Part shown: positions 1 to 9,130 of the stretch, piece by piece
Position numbering within the stretch: position 1 is the first letter of the stretch
How the letters are laid out: every line of letters begins with the position of its first letter
Assembly (NCBI GenBank): GCA_023230485.1
Contig: JALNXG010000015.1
Coordinates: 1 to 58,503, forward strand
Reading direction: 5' to 3'
DNA length: 58,503 bases
DNA from: Melioribacteraceae bacterium
GTDB taxonomy: Bacteria > Bacteroidota > Ignavibacteria > Ignavibacteriales > Melioribacteraceae
Notes under the pieces: generated by a model
The model's input: only the letters and a program-made list of their open reading frames with translations
Databases searched by the model: none
What the model was told of the DNA's origin: nothing
Position numbers and translations under genes: made by a program

Positions 1-1
1 A

Positions 2-2638
2 GCATGGTTCGATGATATTGCACTCACCGAAGTAACAGATATCAGCGAATATATACCGTTAGAAACAGTTAAATGGCATGGACCTGCATTTCGTTATGAA
101 GATAAAGGATGGATTTTTGTTCATATAGAAGGTAAACCATACCAAAGAGGATTTCAATACGGTTCGCTGCTCGCTGATGATATAAAAATGTTTATAGAAA
201 AATTAGCAACAAACTATAACTCCTCCGAACCGCGTCAGGAATGGCAGCGACTTCGCTTTGAAACCGATGCGATCTTTCTTAGAAAATATGAAGAAGAAAA
301 TTTAACTGAAATGAAGGGAATAGCCGATGGAGCTGCGAAAGCAGGAGCTAAGGTGTTCGATCGTCCGATTGATCTTCTTGATATTGTTGCAATAAATTCA
401 TCAATCGATTTAGATTACGTTCAAGATGCTCTGCGCATCACACCCAATCCTCTTTCGGGAAAAAGTTTTCTCTCCGAAGAAGATGATCTTTTAGTAAAAG
501 AAAGATTACATAAATGTTCCGCTTTCTTAGCGAATAATTCCGCTACTAAAGATGGTAGAATTGTTTATGGACAAATTTTTATGTGGGGCGGCTATACGGG
601 CTATCATTGGAATGTAATTACTGATATAGTTCCCTCCGAAGGTAATCGATTAGTTTATCAAACTTATCCCGGAGGAATTCATTCAGGTGCGGATTTCTAT
701 ATGAATAGTGCTGGTATTATGCTTGGCGAAACCACCGTTCAGCAAACTCCTTATAATCCTGATGGCATTCCACAATCAAATCGTATTCGTAAAGCAGCTC
801 AATATGCAAACTCTATTGATGACGTAGTGAAAATAATGACAACAAAAAATAATGGTATGTACACGAACGATTGGCTGATTGCAGACGTTAAGAAAAATGA
901 AATCGGAATTTTACTACTTGGAACCAACACACATAAACTATGGCGAAGCAGTAATAACGATTGGTATAACGATGCTAAGGATTTTTATTTTAGCGATAAT
1001 AACAATAAAGAACTCGAAGTAAGAAAAGAATATATCCACAATCCTGATGATGCTCCTCATGATATAGTATTTCGACCTGTAAATCGCGATCTCGCATTCT
1101 GGGATTTCTATCAGAATAATTATGGTAATATAGATCAGACTGCCGCCTTTAATCTTTGGAATTCATCCCCGATTAATAGACCACATGCTTGCGATGGAAA
1201 GATAACGACCTCCGAAATGGCTGAACAATTAGTATTCTTTGCTCATCAAGGTAAGGTAACCTTAAGAGAACAGTTTATAAATGAAAATGGAAGAATGCCC
1301 GATCTACCAAATGCTTATTCTCGTTTCACTTTAGGATATGCTGTGGCTTCGCCGATTTATATAGCCGATCAATTGAAAGCGTGGAAAGATAAAGCACCGA
1401 AAAACAAGGAGACAAAAGAGCTTACAAATAACCTAAATGAAGTAAAAGATGTTTATTCATACGATAAAGTATCTCTTTGGAAAGGAACAGTTTTTCCTGC
1501 AAGCAATAAAGAAAATTGGTATGTAAGTGCCGCGGCGGCTTATTACTACACACTCAAACAGATGCCGGCAAAACAAGATGTGGCTTTTAATTATCTAAGA
1601 GATGAACTTACAGAATTAAACTACCGACTTCTTTATGCAACGAACCGCGAAGGTGCAATTGCTCCTGTTGATGCTAAACAAGTTTATGATAAATATAATA
1701 ACTACCAAATTCCGCGTATTAAAGGAACATTCTTGCTTCATCAATTGCGTTTGAAACTCGGTAATAAAAAATTCTCTGAGTTTGTGAATAAAGTCCAAAC
1801 TGATTTCAAAGAAAAAAACATCACTAATCAGAAATTTATTGAGTATGCTAAAAATGCAGGAGTAGATGAAGCGTTTATTTCGCAATGGATTAATGATACC
1901 GAATTACCAAATTTTTCTGCCCAAGTAAAAATTGACAACACAGAAAACAAATGGAAAACCGGAATTAATATTAAACAAACCGGTAAAGTATTTAATTTAT
2001 TCCTCACGGTTTCTATCGAATTTGAAAAAGAAAGAATAGTTAAATTAATCGAATTAAAGAATGTTGAAAATAATTTTGAATATATATTTGATAATAAACC
2101 TCTATCGGTTACTGTAAATGCAGGGAATGATGTACCCGTAAACAGAACAAATTATTTTACGTACTCCAATTTCTTTGATGACTATTCAAATACAATTATA
2201 GTTTATGGCACTAAACAACAAGTTGAAGCGAATCATACTATTGCATTACGCTATCAAAAGATGGTTGCGGATCGTTTTACTGAAACATTCCAACCGATCA
2301 AAAAAGATAGCGAAATTGATGAATCGGAACTAGCCAAGAACGATATCATTCTCCTCGGCGGCGTTTCCGAAAACACACTTACAGAAAAACTACTAAGCAA
2401 ACTCGGAATTACAAATGGAAAATATTTCTTTGAATGGGATGGCAATACATATAATAATAATGATGATGGAATTTATCTAACATATCCTAATCCTTATAAC
2501 CATGAAAAAACGCTTTATCTATTTATTGCAAATAGCGCACAGCAATTATATCAAATGACAAAGCGTCATCAATCGATGCCCGCCTTTGCACTTTTTAAAG
2601 GTGATAAAATTGTTAAGAAAGGATATCATACTAATTAA
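2..2638 (+). CDS. C45-type acyltransferase/amidase fused to an M1-like module (5' partial)
   Basis: The reading frame is open from base 2, so the gene enters from outside the window; the Met at 188 is internal. The left part looks like the C45 autoproteolytic acyltransferase / phospholipase-B-like Ntn hydrolase family: GWIFVHIEGKPYQRG (about base 107 on) is the typical entry motif, and CSAFLANNSATKDGRIV begins at Cys 515-517, the expected N-terminal nucleophile. Further on, from about base 1700, KGTFLLHQLRLKLG and FISQWIN resemble the C-terminal helical part of M1 (gluzincin) peptidases, but no HExxH is visible. A last module (bases 2150-2630, IVYGT...DIILLGG) resembles an accessory domain of secreted hydrolases. 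Probably exported and cleaving an amide or acyl bond; substrate unknown. The stop is 2 bases before the next gene. Confidence 0.7.
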   Translation, partial: AWFDDIALTEVTDISEYIPLETVKWHGPAFRYEDKGWIFVHIEGKPYQRGFQYGSLLADDIKMFIEKLATNYNSSEPRQEWQRLRFETDAIFLRKYEEENLTEMKGIADGAAKAGAKVFDRPIDLLDIVAINSSIDLDYVQDALRITPNPLSGKSFLSEEDDLLVKERLHKCSAFLANNSATKDGRIVYGQIFMWGGYTGYHWNVITDIVPSEGNRLVYQTYPGGIHSGADFYMNSAGIMLGETTVQQTPYNPDGIPQSNRIRKAAQYANSIDDVVKIMTTKNNGMYTNDWLIADVKKNEIGILLLGTNTHKLWRSSNNDWYNDAKDFYFSDNNNKELEVRKEYIHNPDDAPHDIVFRPVNRDLAFWDFYQNNYGNIDQTAAFNLWNSSPINRPHACDGKITTSEMAEQLVFFAHQGKVTLREQFINENGRMPDLPNAYSRFTLGYAVASPIYIADQLKAWKDKAPKNKETKELTNNLNEVKDVYSYDKVSLWKGTVFPASNKENWYVSAAAAYYYTLKQMPAKQDVAFNYLRDELTELNYRLLYATNREGAIAPVDAKQVYDKYNNYQIPRIKGTFLLHQLRLKLGNKKFSEFVNKVQTDFKEKNITNQKFIEYAKNAGVDEAFISQWINDTELPNFSAQVKIDNTENKWKTGINIKQTGKVFNLFLTVSIEFEKERIVKLIELKNVENNFEYIFDNKPLSVTVNAGNDVPVNRTNYFTYSNFFDDYSNTIIVYGTKQQVEANHTIALRYQKMVADRFTETFQPIKKDSEIDESELAKNDIILLGGVSENTLTEKLLSKLGITNGKYFFEWDGNTYNNNDDGIYLTYPNPYNHEKTLYLFIANSAQQLYQMTKRHQSMPAFALFKGDKIVKKGYHTN

Positions 2639-2640
2639 AT

Positions 2641-3408
2641 ATGTTGACTAAAGAGAAGATAAAATATTATTCCTCGCTTTCGGGCAAGAAAGGAAGAGCA
2701 TCCGAAAAGAAATTTTTGGTTGAAGGAAAGAAGTTGATTCTAGAAGCACTTGATTCCGGCTTCGAGCCGGAATTGATTATTCTTTCAAATGAGTTTGAAC
2801 AAAACGAATTTGAGTATATAAATAATCTTGGAAGAAAATATTCCATTAATCTGGAAGTTGTAAAAGACAATGAATTAGAAAAAATTGCAGATACAAAAAC
2901 TCCGCAAGGAATAATTGGAATCTTCTTTGAGAAATCTTCTCATAAATCTGTTTCAAGTTTATTCGGCACTATCATAGCTTTTGAAAATATTAATGATCCA
3001 GGCAATATGGGTACGATGATTCGCAATTGTGATTGGTTTGGTTTTGAAAATGTTTTATTGAATGAAACGTGCACGGAAATTTATAGTCCAAAAACAATCC
3101 GTTCTAGTGCCGGTTCAGTTTTTCATCTTAATATTATCCGTTCTTTTTCATTCATAGATGATTTAGCAAAATTAAGAAAAACGGGTTATTCTATTTTTAC
3201 TGCCGATATGGAAGGAAATAATTTATATGGATATGATTTTCCGGAACGTTCAATTATAGTTTTCGGCAATGAAGCCAACGGTCCGAGCAATGAACTTTTA
3301 AAAATTACTGATGACAGAATTAATATTCAGAGATTCGGACAAGCCGAATCTCTGAATGTTGCCAATGCAAATGCTATCATACTCTCTGAACTAAGTAGAA
3401 AGGCTTAA
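2641..3408 (+). CDS. TrmH/SpoU-family RNA 2'-O-methyltransferase
   Basis: 255 residues, the usual size for a SpoU-class enzyme with an N-terminal L30e-like RNA-binding part (residues about 1-95) and a knotted methyltransferase domain. All three SPOUT/TrmH motifs are visible: motif 1 NINDPGNMGTMIRNCDWFGF, motif 2 FGNEANGPSNELL and motif 3 SLNVANANAIILSEL. By family knowledge it transfers methyl from S-adenosylmethionine to a ribose 2'-OH of rRNA or tRNA; the precise target cannot be read from the sequence. It starts 2 bases after the preceding stop, so it is probably cotranscribed with it, and it ends one base before the convergent response-regulator gene. Confidence 0.9.
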   Translation: MLTKEKIKYYSSLSGKKGRASEKKFLVEGKKLILEALDSGFEPELIILSNEFEQNEFEYINNLGRKYSINLEVVKDNELEKIADTKTPQGIIGIFFEKSSHKSVSSLFGTIIAFENINDPGNMGTMIRNCDWFGFENVLLNETCTEIYSPKTIRSSAGSVFHLNIIRSFSFIDDLAKLRKTGYSIFTADMEGNNLYGYDFPERSIIVFGNEANGPSNELLKITDDRINIQRFGQAESLNVANANAIILSELSRKA

Positions 3409-4203
3409 CTAATCGATGAGTTTGTAGCCAACTCCGTGAACGGTGATTATTATTTTCGGTGTGGTAGGTTCGTGTTCTAATTTCTGACGAAGTTTTACTA
3501 TAAAATTATCGATGGTGCGTGTTGTAATAAATCCCTCTTGACCCCATACATCTTTTAACAAGTCTTCCCTGCTGACATTTTTATTCCTTCTCTCCCATAG
3601 ATATTTAAGCAGTTCAAATTCTTTATGCGACATTGAAATCGGCATGTTTTCTTCGTAAGCGTTATATGTCTTAAAGTTTATCCTTAATCTGCCAATAGTA
3701 ATTTCTTCAGCGCAGAGTACTGAATCCGAAATAATCGGATTATCAGTGGTAACTAAACCTCCTGATATTCCATAATCACTCGAAGGATTAGAACCACCCG
3801 GCACACCTTTAGAGAAAGAAGTTTTCCCCAAATTTGAAGACGTACTTCTTCTTAAAACTGCTTTTACTCTTGCCAAAAGCTCCCTTAAACCAAATGGTTT
3901 TGGTATATAATCATCAGCTCCAAATTCAAGTCCGAGAACCTTATCTATCTCCTCCCCTTTTGCAGTAAGCAATATTATCGGGACATTATTTTTTTCTGAT
4001 CGAACTTTTTTACAAACATCAAATCCATTCATCCTTGGCATCATAACATCAAGTAAAACGAGATCATATTTATAATACAATATTTTGTTTAGTCCTTCTT
4101 CGCCATCAACTGCCGTTTCAACTTCATATCCCTCAAACTCAAGATTATCTTTCAATCCCGAACGCATATTCGGTTCGTCATCTACAATTAATATTCTATA
4201 CAT
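3409..4203 (-). CDS. OmpR/PhoB-family DNA-binding response regulator
   Basis: 264 residues starting MYRILIVDDE; the reading frame extends 20 codons upstream but those overlap the kinase gene and look non-native. Receiver domain at residues 1-118 with acidic pocket DDE and phosphoacceptor Asp52 (LVLLDVMMPRMNG), conserved T80 and K102. A winged-helix trans_reg_C domain runs from about 168 to the end (SHKEFELLKYLW, TIDNFIVKLRQKLE, VHGVGYKLID). The linker between them (about 120-167) is unusually long and rich in Ser/Gly/Pro. Encoded 4 bases downstream of its cognate sensor kinase, on the same strand, so the two form a standard two-component pair. Target genes are unknown. Confidence 0.93.
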   Translation of the reverse strand: MYRILIVDDEPNMRSGLKDNLEFEGYEVETAVDGEEGLNKILYYKYDLVLLDVMMPRMNGFDVCKKVRSEKNNVPIILLTAKGEEIDKVLGLEFGADDYIPKPFGLRELLARVKAVLRRSTSSNLGKTSFSKGVPGGSNPSSDYGISGGLVTTDNPIISDSVLCAEEITIGRLRINFKTYNAYEENMPISMSHKEFELLKYLWERRNKNVSREDLLKDVWGQEGFITTRTIDNFIVKLRQKLEHEPTTPKIIITVHGVGYKLID

Positions 4204-4207
4204 ACTT

Positions 4208-5719
4208 TTAATCCTCCGCCATAGGGAATAAAATTCTAAACTTACTTCCTTTAGACGTATCACTTTCTAATTCGATTTTCCCTTTATGCCCATCTACAAT
4301 ATGCTTAACTAATGCTAATCCGATTCCAGTTCCATTAGTATCATGGACTAATCCTTTAGCAGCTCTATAAAATTTATCAAAAACTTTTGCCTGTTCATCT
4401 TGTGATATACCAATTCCGCTATCTTCGACTTCTATAAATCCAAATCGATCAGCAATTCCGGTTCGTAAAACTATTTTTTTTATTTGATTACTATACTTAC
4501 AGGCGTTATCAATAAGATTTACAATCACTTCCGAAATCGCTTCCTTATCACCGCTTATTATAATCTCACCACCCGAAACAAACGAGAACACAAATTGTTT
4601 ATTTTGTAAATGATGCAGATAGGTTTCATAAATCTTCTTTGCAGACTCATTCAAATCAATCTCTTCAAAAACAAAATTTCTTTTACCTGCTTCAAGCTTT
4701 GAGAAACTTAAAATACGATTTACGATACTACTTAATCGATTTGCCTCGCCGCTAATGATCGAATAATACTCTTTCTTTTTCACTTCTGATTTTATCCGGT
4801 CCATTTCCAAAGTCTCTGCATACATATTAATAAGTGCGAGTGGAGTACGAAGTTCGTGCGATACATTTGAAACGAAATCAGATTTTATTTGTGCCAATTC
4901 CATTTCACGTTTAATGTTTCGGTAAACAAAGAATACACCGATAGACATTAATAATCCTAATGCGGCAATAAGAGCAATATTAGTGTAAACACGAGAATGT
5001 ATTAGCTCTTCTAAAGTCCCCCCTTTTACACTCATAGCTAATTGATAGTCGGAAATGAGCCAAAAATTAGCCGACTGTTGTGCTTTGTATATCTTAAAAT
5101 TTTCAGTAGAATAAACTGTTTGCCCAGAATGAAAAACTCCAATATCAAATTGATCAGAGGCAATGGAACGTATCCTACCAGAGAGATTCTTCGTAACAAA
5201 ATCTTTTTTGTTTAATTGAAACACACAAATTTTATTATTATTTGTAACGAAAAGGAGAAGAACATAATCACCGAAATTGATCGATTCTATCTTCTGATAA
5301 TTTTGATTTTTATAAATAAAAAATCTTCTTACGAGATTAATATTATTTTTAATTATCTTACTAATTGAATCCAAATCAGAAAACTTAGCAGCAGTTAATG
5401 CGTCTAATAACGTATCAGCTAAAACAATATTTTTTACCGATTGGGTAATCGGGAGATATTCATTTAAAGAATTTTGAAGTAGCTTCTCGTCTTTATTTTG
5501 TCTTATTATATCTTCTGTTTTGAATATCCAACTGCGGACGATATCGTCTGAGTATTGATTAATTGAGAATATTATCGCATCTAATTGTTTATTGTAAATA
5601 TCTTGAATAATCTTTTCATTCTTATTTAACGATAAGTATTCGTTAATCGAAAAAAAGATTATTGGAAAAAGTGAAATTACCGCTAATATTATTGCGATTT
5701 TTTTAATTGGTTTGTTCAT
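4208..5719 (-). CDS. Membrane sensor histidine kinase (partner of the PhoB-type regulator)
   Basis: 503 residues. TM1 is at about 8-25 and TM2 at 246-267, enclosing a roughly 220-residue extracytoplasmic region with no sensor domain I can name. No HAMP is apparent; TM2 runs almost directly into the HisKA helix with phosphoacceptor His288 (SNVSHELRTPLALIN). The HATPase_c domain shows N box NLIDNACKYS, G1 box EVEDSGIGIS and G2 box GTGIGLALVKH. It autophosphorylates His288 and passes the phosphate to Asp52 of the regulator encoded 4 bases downstream. The gene is divergent from the tricorn-like protease, with about 100 bases between the start codons, so a link between this system and the secreted protease is possible but unproven. 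Confidence 0.93.
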   Translation of the reverse strand: MNKPIKKIAIILAVISLFPIIFFSINEYLSLNKNEKIIQDIYNKQLDAIIFSINQYSDDIVRSWIFKTEDIIRQNKDEKLLQNSLNEYLPITQSVKNIVLADTLLDALTAAKFSDLDSISKIIKNNINLVRRFFIYKNQNYQKIESINFGDYVLLLFVTNNNKICVFQLNKKDFVTKNLSGRIRSIASDQFDIGVFHSGQTVYSTENFKIYKAQQSANFWLISDYQLAMSVKGGTLEELIHSRVYTNIALIAALGLLMSIGVFFVYRNIKREMELAQIKSDFVSNVSHELRTPLALINMYAETLEMDRIKSEVKKKEYYSIISGEANRLSSIVNRILSFSKLEAGKRNFVFEEIDLNESAKKIYETYLHHLQNKQFVFSFVSGGEIIISGDKEAISEVIVNLIDNACKYSNQIKKIVLRTGIADRFGFIEVEDSGIGISQDEQAKVFDKFYRAAKGLVHDTNGTGIGLALVKHIVDGHKGKIELESDTSKGSKFRILFPMAED

Positions 5720-5823
5720 TACGAGGTAATATGTTTAAACGGTTATCCATAACAAGCAGAAAAATATCAAATTTCTTACATCCCACCAAAGAAAAATTCA
5801 ACTCATTTATAAAAGGTTACAAT

Positions 5824-8800
5824 ATGAAAAAATTATCACTATTAATGATAATGCTATTTGTTTTCTTATCAATTCCTATTAAAGCACAATTATCGGCGAA
5901 GCTTATTCAGTTCCCTGATGTCTCGGCTACACAGATTGTATTTTTATACGGAGGCGATTTATGGTTAGCTTCAAAAGATGGAGGTATGGCTTATAAATTG
6001 ACCTCCCCGAAAGGACAAGAAGTCTTCCCAAAATTCTCACCCGATGGAAAGACTATCGCTTTCAATGGTAATTATAGTGGCAGTATGGATATTTTTACTA
6101 TCCCAACCGAAGGTGGAGTTGCAAATCGAGTTACTCATCACGGAATGAGCGAGCGAATGCTCGATTGGTATCCTGATGGAAAAGAGATTCTTTTTTCATC
6201 AGCAATGGAAAGTGGCAAACAGCGCTTCAATCAATTATATAAACAGCCGTCCGAAGGAGGACTACCTGAAAAATTAGAACTCCCTTATGGTGAAATCGGC
6301 TCTATCTCCGCCGATGGTAGCAAATTAGCATACACACCAATTACAAGAGCTTTCCGAAACTGGAAAAGATACAAAGGCGGTATGGCACCTGATATTTGGT
6401 TATATGATTTTAAGAACAAGTCCGCTGAAAACATCACACATAATATTGCCAATGATGAATTTCCGATGTGGTTCAAAAACAAAATTTATTTCCTTTCCGA
6501 TAGAAGTAAAGAAAATAGAGCAAATATTTATTCTTATGACTTAGCTACAAAAGAGACCAAACAGGTAACAAATTTCAAGGATTTCGATATTCATTACCCA
6601 TCAATTGGTCCGAGTGATTTAGTTTTTGAAGCAGGCGGAAAACTTTATCTCCTTTCTCTCGCCGATGAAAAACTTAAAGAAGTAAATATCACAGTAGTTA
6701 CCGATGGTATTACATTAATGCCGAAAGTAGTTAATGCTGCGAGCCAAATTCAGAATGCAGATATTTCTCCTGACGGAAAGAGAGCATTAATTACAGCACG
6801 CGGCGAAGTATTTAATGTACCTGCTGAGAATGGTGCTATTATTAACGAAAGCCAAAGTCCCGGTTCATTTGAAAGATATGCTTCCTGGTCTCCTGACGGA
6901 AAATATGCTGCTTATTGGAGCGATGCTTCAGGCGAATATGAAATCACAATAAAAAATCTAACCACAAACGAACCAGCAAAAAAAGTATCCTCTTATGGCG
7001 CTGGATTCAAGTACAATCTTTATTGGAGTCCCGATAGTAAAAATCTTTGTTTCGTTGATCAAACAATGATGATAAATGTATATAATATTGAAAAAGATAA
7101 AAACACAGAAATAGAAAAACAACGCGGTTTATTCCATGGAGGTTTAGAAAATTTCTCTGTCTCTTGGTCATCTGATAGCAGATATATTGCATTTGTAAGA
7201 GAGCTACCTAATCATCTTAATGCGGTTGCTTTATTCGATACAAAAGAGAATAAAATTCACCAAGTTACTAGTGGATATTATTCTGATACCAACCCGACTT
7301 TCGATCCCGATGGTAAATATCTCTACTTATTAACAAATAGAAATTTCGATCCTGTTTATAGTGATTTTGAAGGAAGCTGGATTTATCCTAATTCCACACA
7401 AGTTGCCGCAATATCATTGACGAAAGAGATCCCTTCTCCTACAGCTCCGAAGAATGATACGACAGCAGTAAAAAAAGAAGAACCAAAGAAAACTGATGAT
7501 AAAAAGGACGATAAAAAAGATGAGAAGAAAGACGATAAAAAGAAAGATGAAATAAAAGAAGTGAAAATCGATTTTGATGGAATGGAAAATAGATTAGTTC
7601 TATTACCTGTTACAGCAGGCAATTATAATTCTCTTAATGCAGTTTCAGGAAAAGTTATTTATTCAAAAGCACCCAATAGCGGTTCAGGTGAAAAAACAAG
7701 TGCAATAAAATATTACGATCTCGAAAAGAGAGAAGAAAAAACTATACTTGCTGATGTCCGCGGATATAGACTCTCTGCCGACGGGAAAAAACTTCTCGCA
7801 ATGAAAGGAAATTCATTTACCATAGTAGACGTAGCTCCGGATCAAAAAATGGATAAAAAACTTCCTACAACTCAGCTCGAGTTTACCGTAACTCCGAGAG
7901 AAGAATGGAAACAGATATTCAATGATGTATGGCGTCTCGAAAGAGATTTCTTCTATGATAAGAATATGCACGGAGTTGATTGGAAAGCAATGAAAACTCA
8001 GTATGGCAATCTAATCGATAATTGCATTACAAGAGAAGATGTAAATTTTGTACTTGGAGAATTGATTTCAGAACTCAATGCTTCGCATACATATAAAGGT
8101 GGCGGCGACCAAGAATATGCTGAATCACGAAAGACAGGTTATCTTGGAGTAGATTGGGCAGTAGAAAATGGCGCATTTAAAATTAAAAATATAGTAGAAG
8201 CAGCTCCTTGGGATACAGAAGTTCGATCCCCGCTTGCTGAATCCGGCGTGAAAGTAAAGAAAGGCGATTACATACTCGAAGTAAATGGTGTTAAGCTCAA
8301 TACTAAAAATGACCCGTGGACTAACTTTGATAATCTTGCAGGTAAAACAATCGAACTAACTGTAAACTCAAAACCATCGCTAGATGGAAGTTGGAAAGTA
8401 ATTGTTACTGCATTAGATGATGAAACTCGTTTAAGAAATCTTGCTTGGATAGAACAAAATAGAAAAAGAGTAGAAGAAGCATCTAATGGAAAAGTAGGTT
8501 ATATTTATGTGCCTTCTACCGGAACTGATGGACAAAATGAACTCGTAAGACAGTTTTATTCGCAGACGAATAAAGAGGCATTAATCATAGATGAAAGATT
8601 TAATAATGGCGGACAGATACCTGATCGATTTATCGAACTCTTGAATAGAAAACCATTAGCTTTTTGGGCAGTACGTGATGGCGATACATGGCAATGGCCT
8701 CAAACAGCTCATTTCGGTCCTAAAGTTATGTTAATTAATGGTTGGAGCGGTTCGGGTGGAGATGCATTCCCAGATTTCTTCAAAAAATCTCAACTTGGTC

Positions 8801-9087
8801 CATTGGTAGGTATGAGAACTTGGGGTGGATTAATCGGCATTTCAGGTGCGCCTGCATTAATTGATGGGGGAAGCATTACAGTACCTACGTTCCGTATGTA
8901 CGATCCTGATGGCACATGGTTCAAAGAAGGTCATGGCGTTGACCCTGATATCGAAGTAATAGATGATCCTGCTCAAATGGTTAAAGGAATTGATCCACAG
9001 CTTGAAGCCGGAATTAAAGAAGCATTAAGATTGATTAAGGAAAAACCGTTTGTTTATCCTAAACATCAAGATTACGAAAAAAGATAA
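5824..9087 (+). CDS. Secreted tricorn-like protease (beta-propeller, PDZ, S41)
   Basis: 1087 residues from the ATG at 5824, chosen because it gives a clean signal peptide (MKKLSLLMIMLFVF... ending KAQ) and has AAAGG upstream; the frame reaches back to 5707 but that part overlaps the divergent kinase gene. Order: TolB/tricorn propeller repeats with SPDGK motifs (about 25-530), a Lys/Asp-rich linker (about 545-580), a tricorn C1-like region, a PDZ domain (about 775-850, GYLGVDW) and an S41 catalytic domain. Ser754-His755 (ELNASHTYKG) and Ser977 (NGWSGSGGDAFP) match the tricorn Ser745/His746/Ser965 positions, and FKEGHGVDPD supplies the conserved Glu region. Likely a periplasmic or exported oligopeptide-degrading enzyme. 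The next gene, 43 bases on, has a similar charged linker. Confidence 0.9.
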   Translation: MKKLSLLMIMLFVFLSIPIKAQLSAKLIQFPDVSATQIVFLYGGDLWLASKDGGMAYKLTSPKGQEVFPKFSPDGKTIAFNGNYSGSMDIFTIPTEGGVANRVTHHGMSERMLDWYPDGKEILFSSAMESGKQRFNQLYKQPSEGGLPEKLELPYGEIGSISADGSKLAYTPITRAFRNWKRYKGGMAPDIWLYDFKNKSAENITHNIANDEFPMWFKNKIYFLSDRSKENRANIYSYDLATKETKQVTNFKDFDIHYPSIGPSDLVFEAGGKLYLLSLADEKLKEVNITVVTDGITLMPKVVNAASQIQNADISPDGKRALITARGEVFNVPAENGAIINESQSPGSFERYASWSPDGKYAAYWSDASGEYEITIKNLTTNEPAKKVSSYGAGFKYNLYWSPDSKNLCFVDQTMMINVYNIEKDKNTEIEKQRGLFHGGLENFSVSWSSDSRYIAFVRELPNHLNAVALFDTKENKIHQVTSGYYSDTNPTFDPDGKYLYLLTNRNFDPVYSDFEGSWIYPNSTQVAAISLTKEIPSPTAPKNDTTAVKKEEPKKTDDKKDDKKDEKKDDKKKDEIKEVKIDFDGMENRLVLLPVTAGNYNSLNAVSGKVIYSKAPNSGSGEKTSAIKYYDLEKREEKTILADVRGYRLSADGKKLLAMKGNSFTIVDVAPDQKMDKKLPTTQLEFTVTPREEWKQIFNDVWRLERDFFYDKNMHGVDWKAMKTQYGNLIDNCITREDVNFVLGELISELNASHTYKGGGDQEYAESRKTGYLGVDWAVENGAFKIKNIVEAAPWDTEVRSPLAESGVKVKKGDYILEVNGVKLNTKNDPWTNFDNLAGKTIELTVNSKPSLDGSWKVIVTALDDETRLRNLAWIEQNRKRVEEASNGKVGYIYVPSTGTDGQNELVRQFYSQTNKEALIIDERFNNGGQIPDRFIELLNRKPLAFWAVRDGDTWQWPQTAHFGPKVMLINGWSGSGGDAFPDFFKKSQLGPLVGMRTWGGLIGISGAPALIDGGSITVPTFRMYDPDGTWFKEGHGVDPDIEVIDDPAQMVKGIDPQLEAGIKEALRLIKEKPFVYPKHQDYEKR

Positions 9088-9130
9088 GTTACTTATATAA
9101 ATATATTATCAAAAAAATATGGAGTATTTA

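Noticed and set aside
5707..5823. N-terminal extension of the tricorn-like protein from 5707
   Set aside because: It overlaps the divergent kinase start, and the signal peptide begins at 5824.
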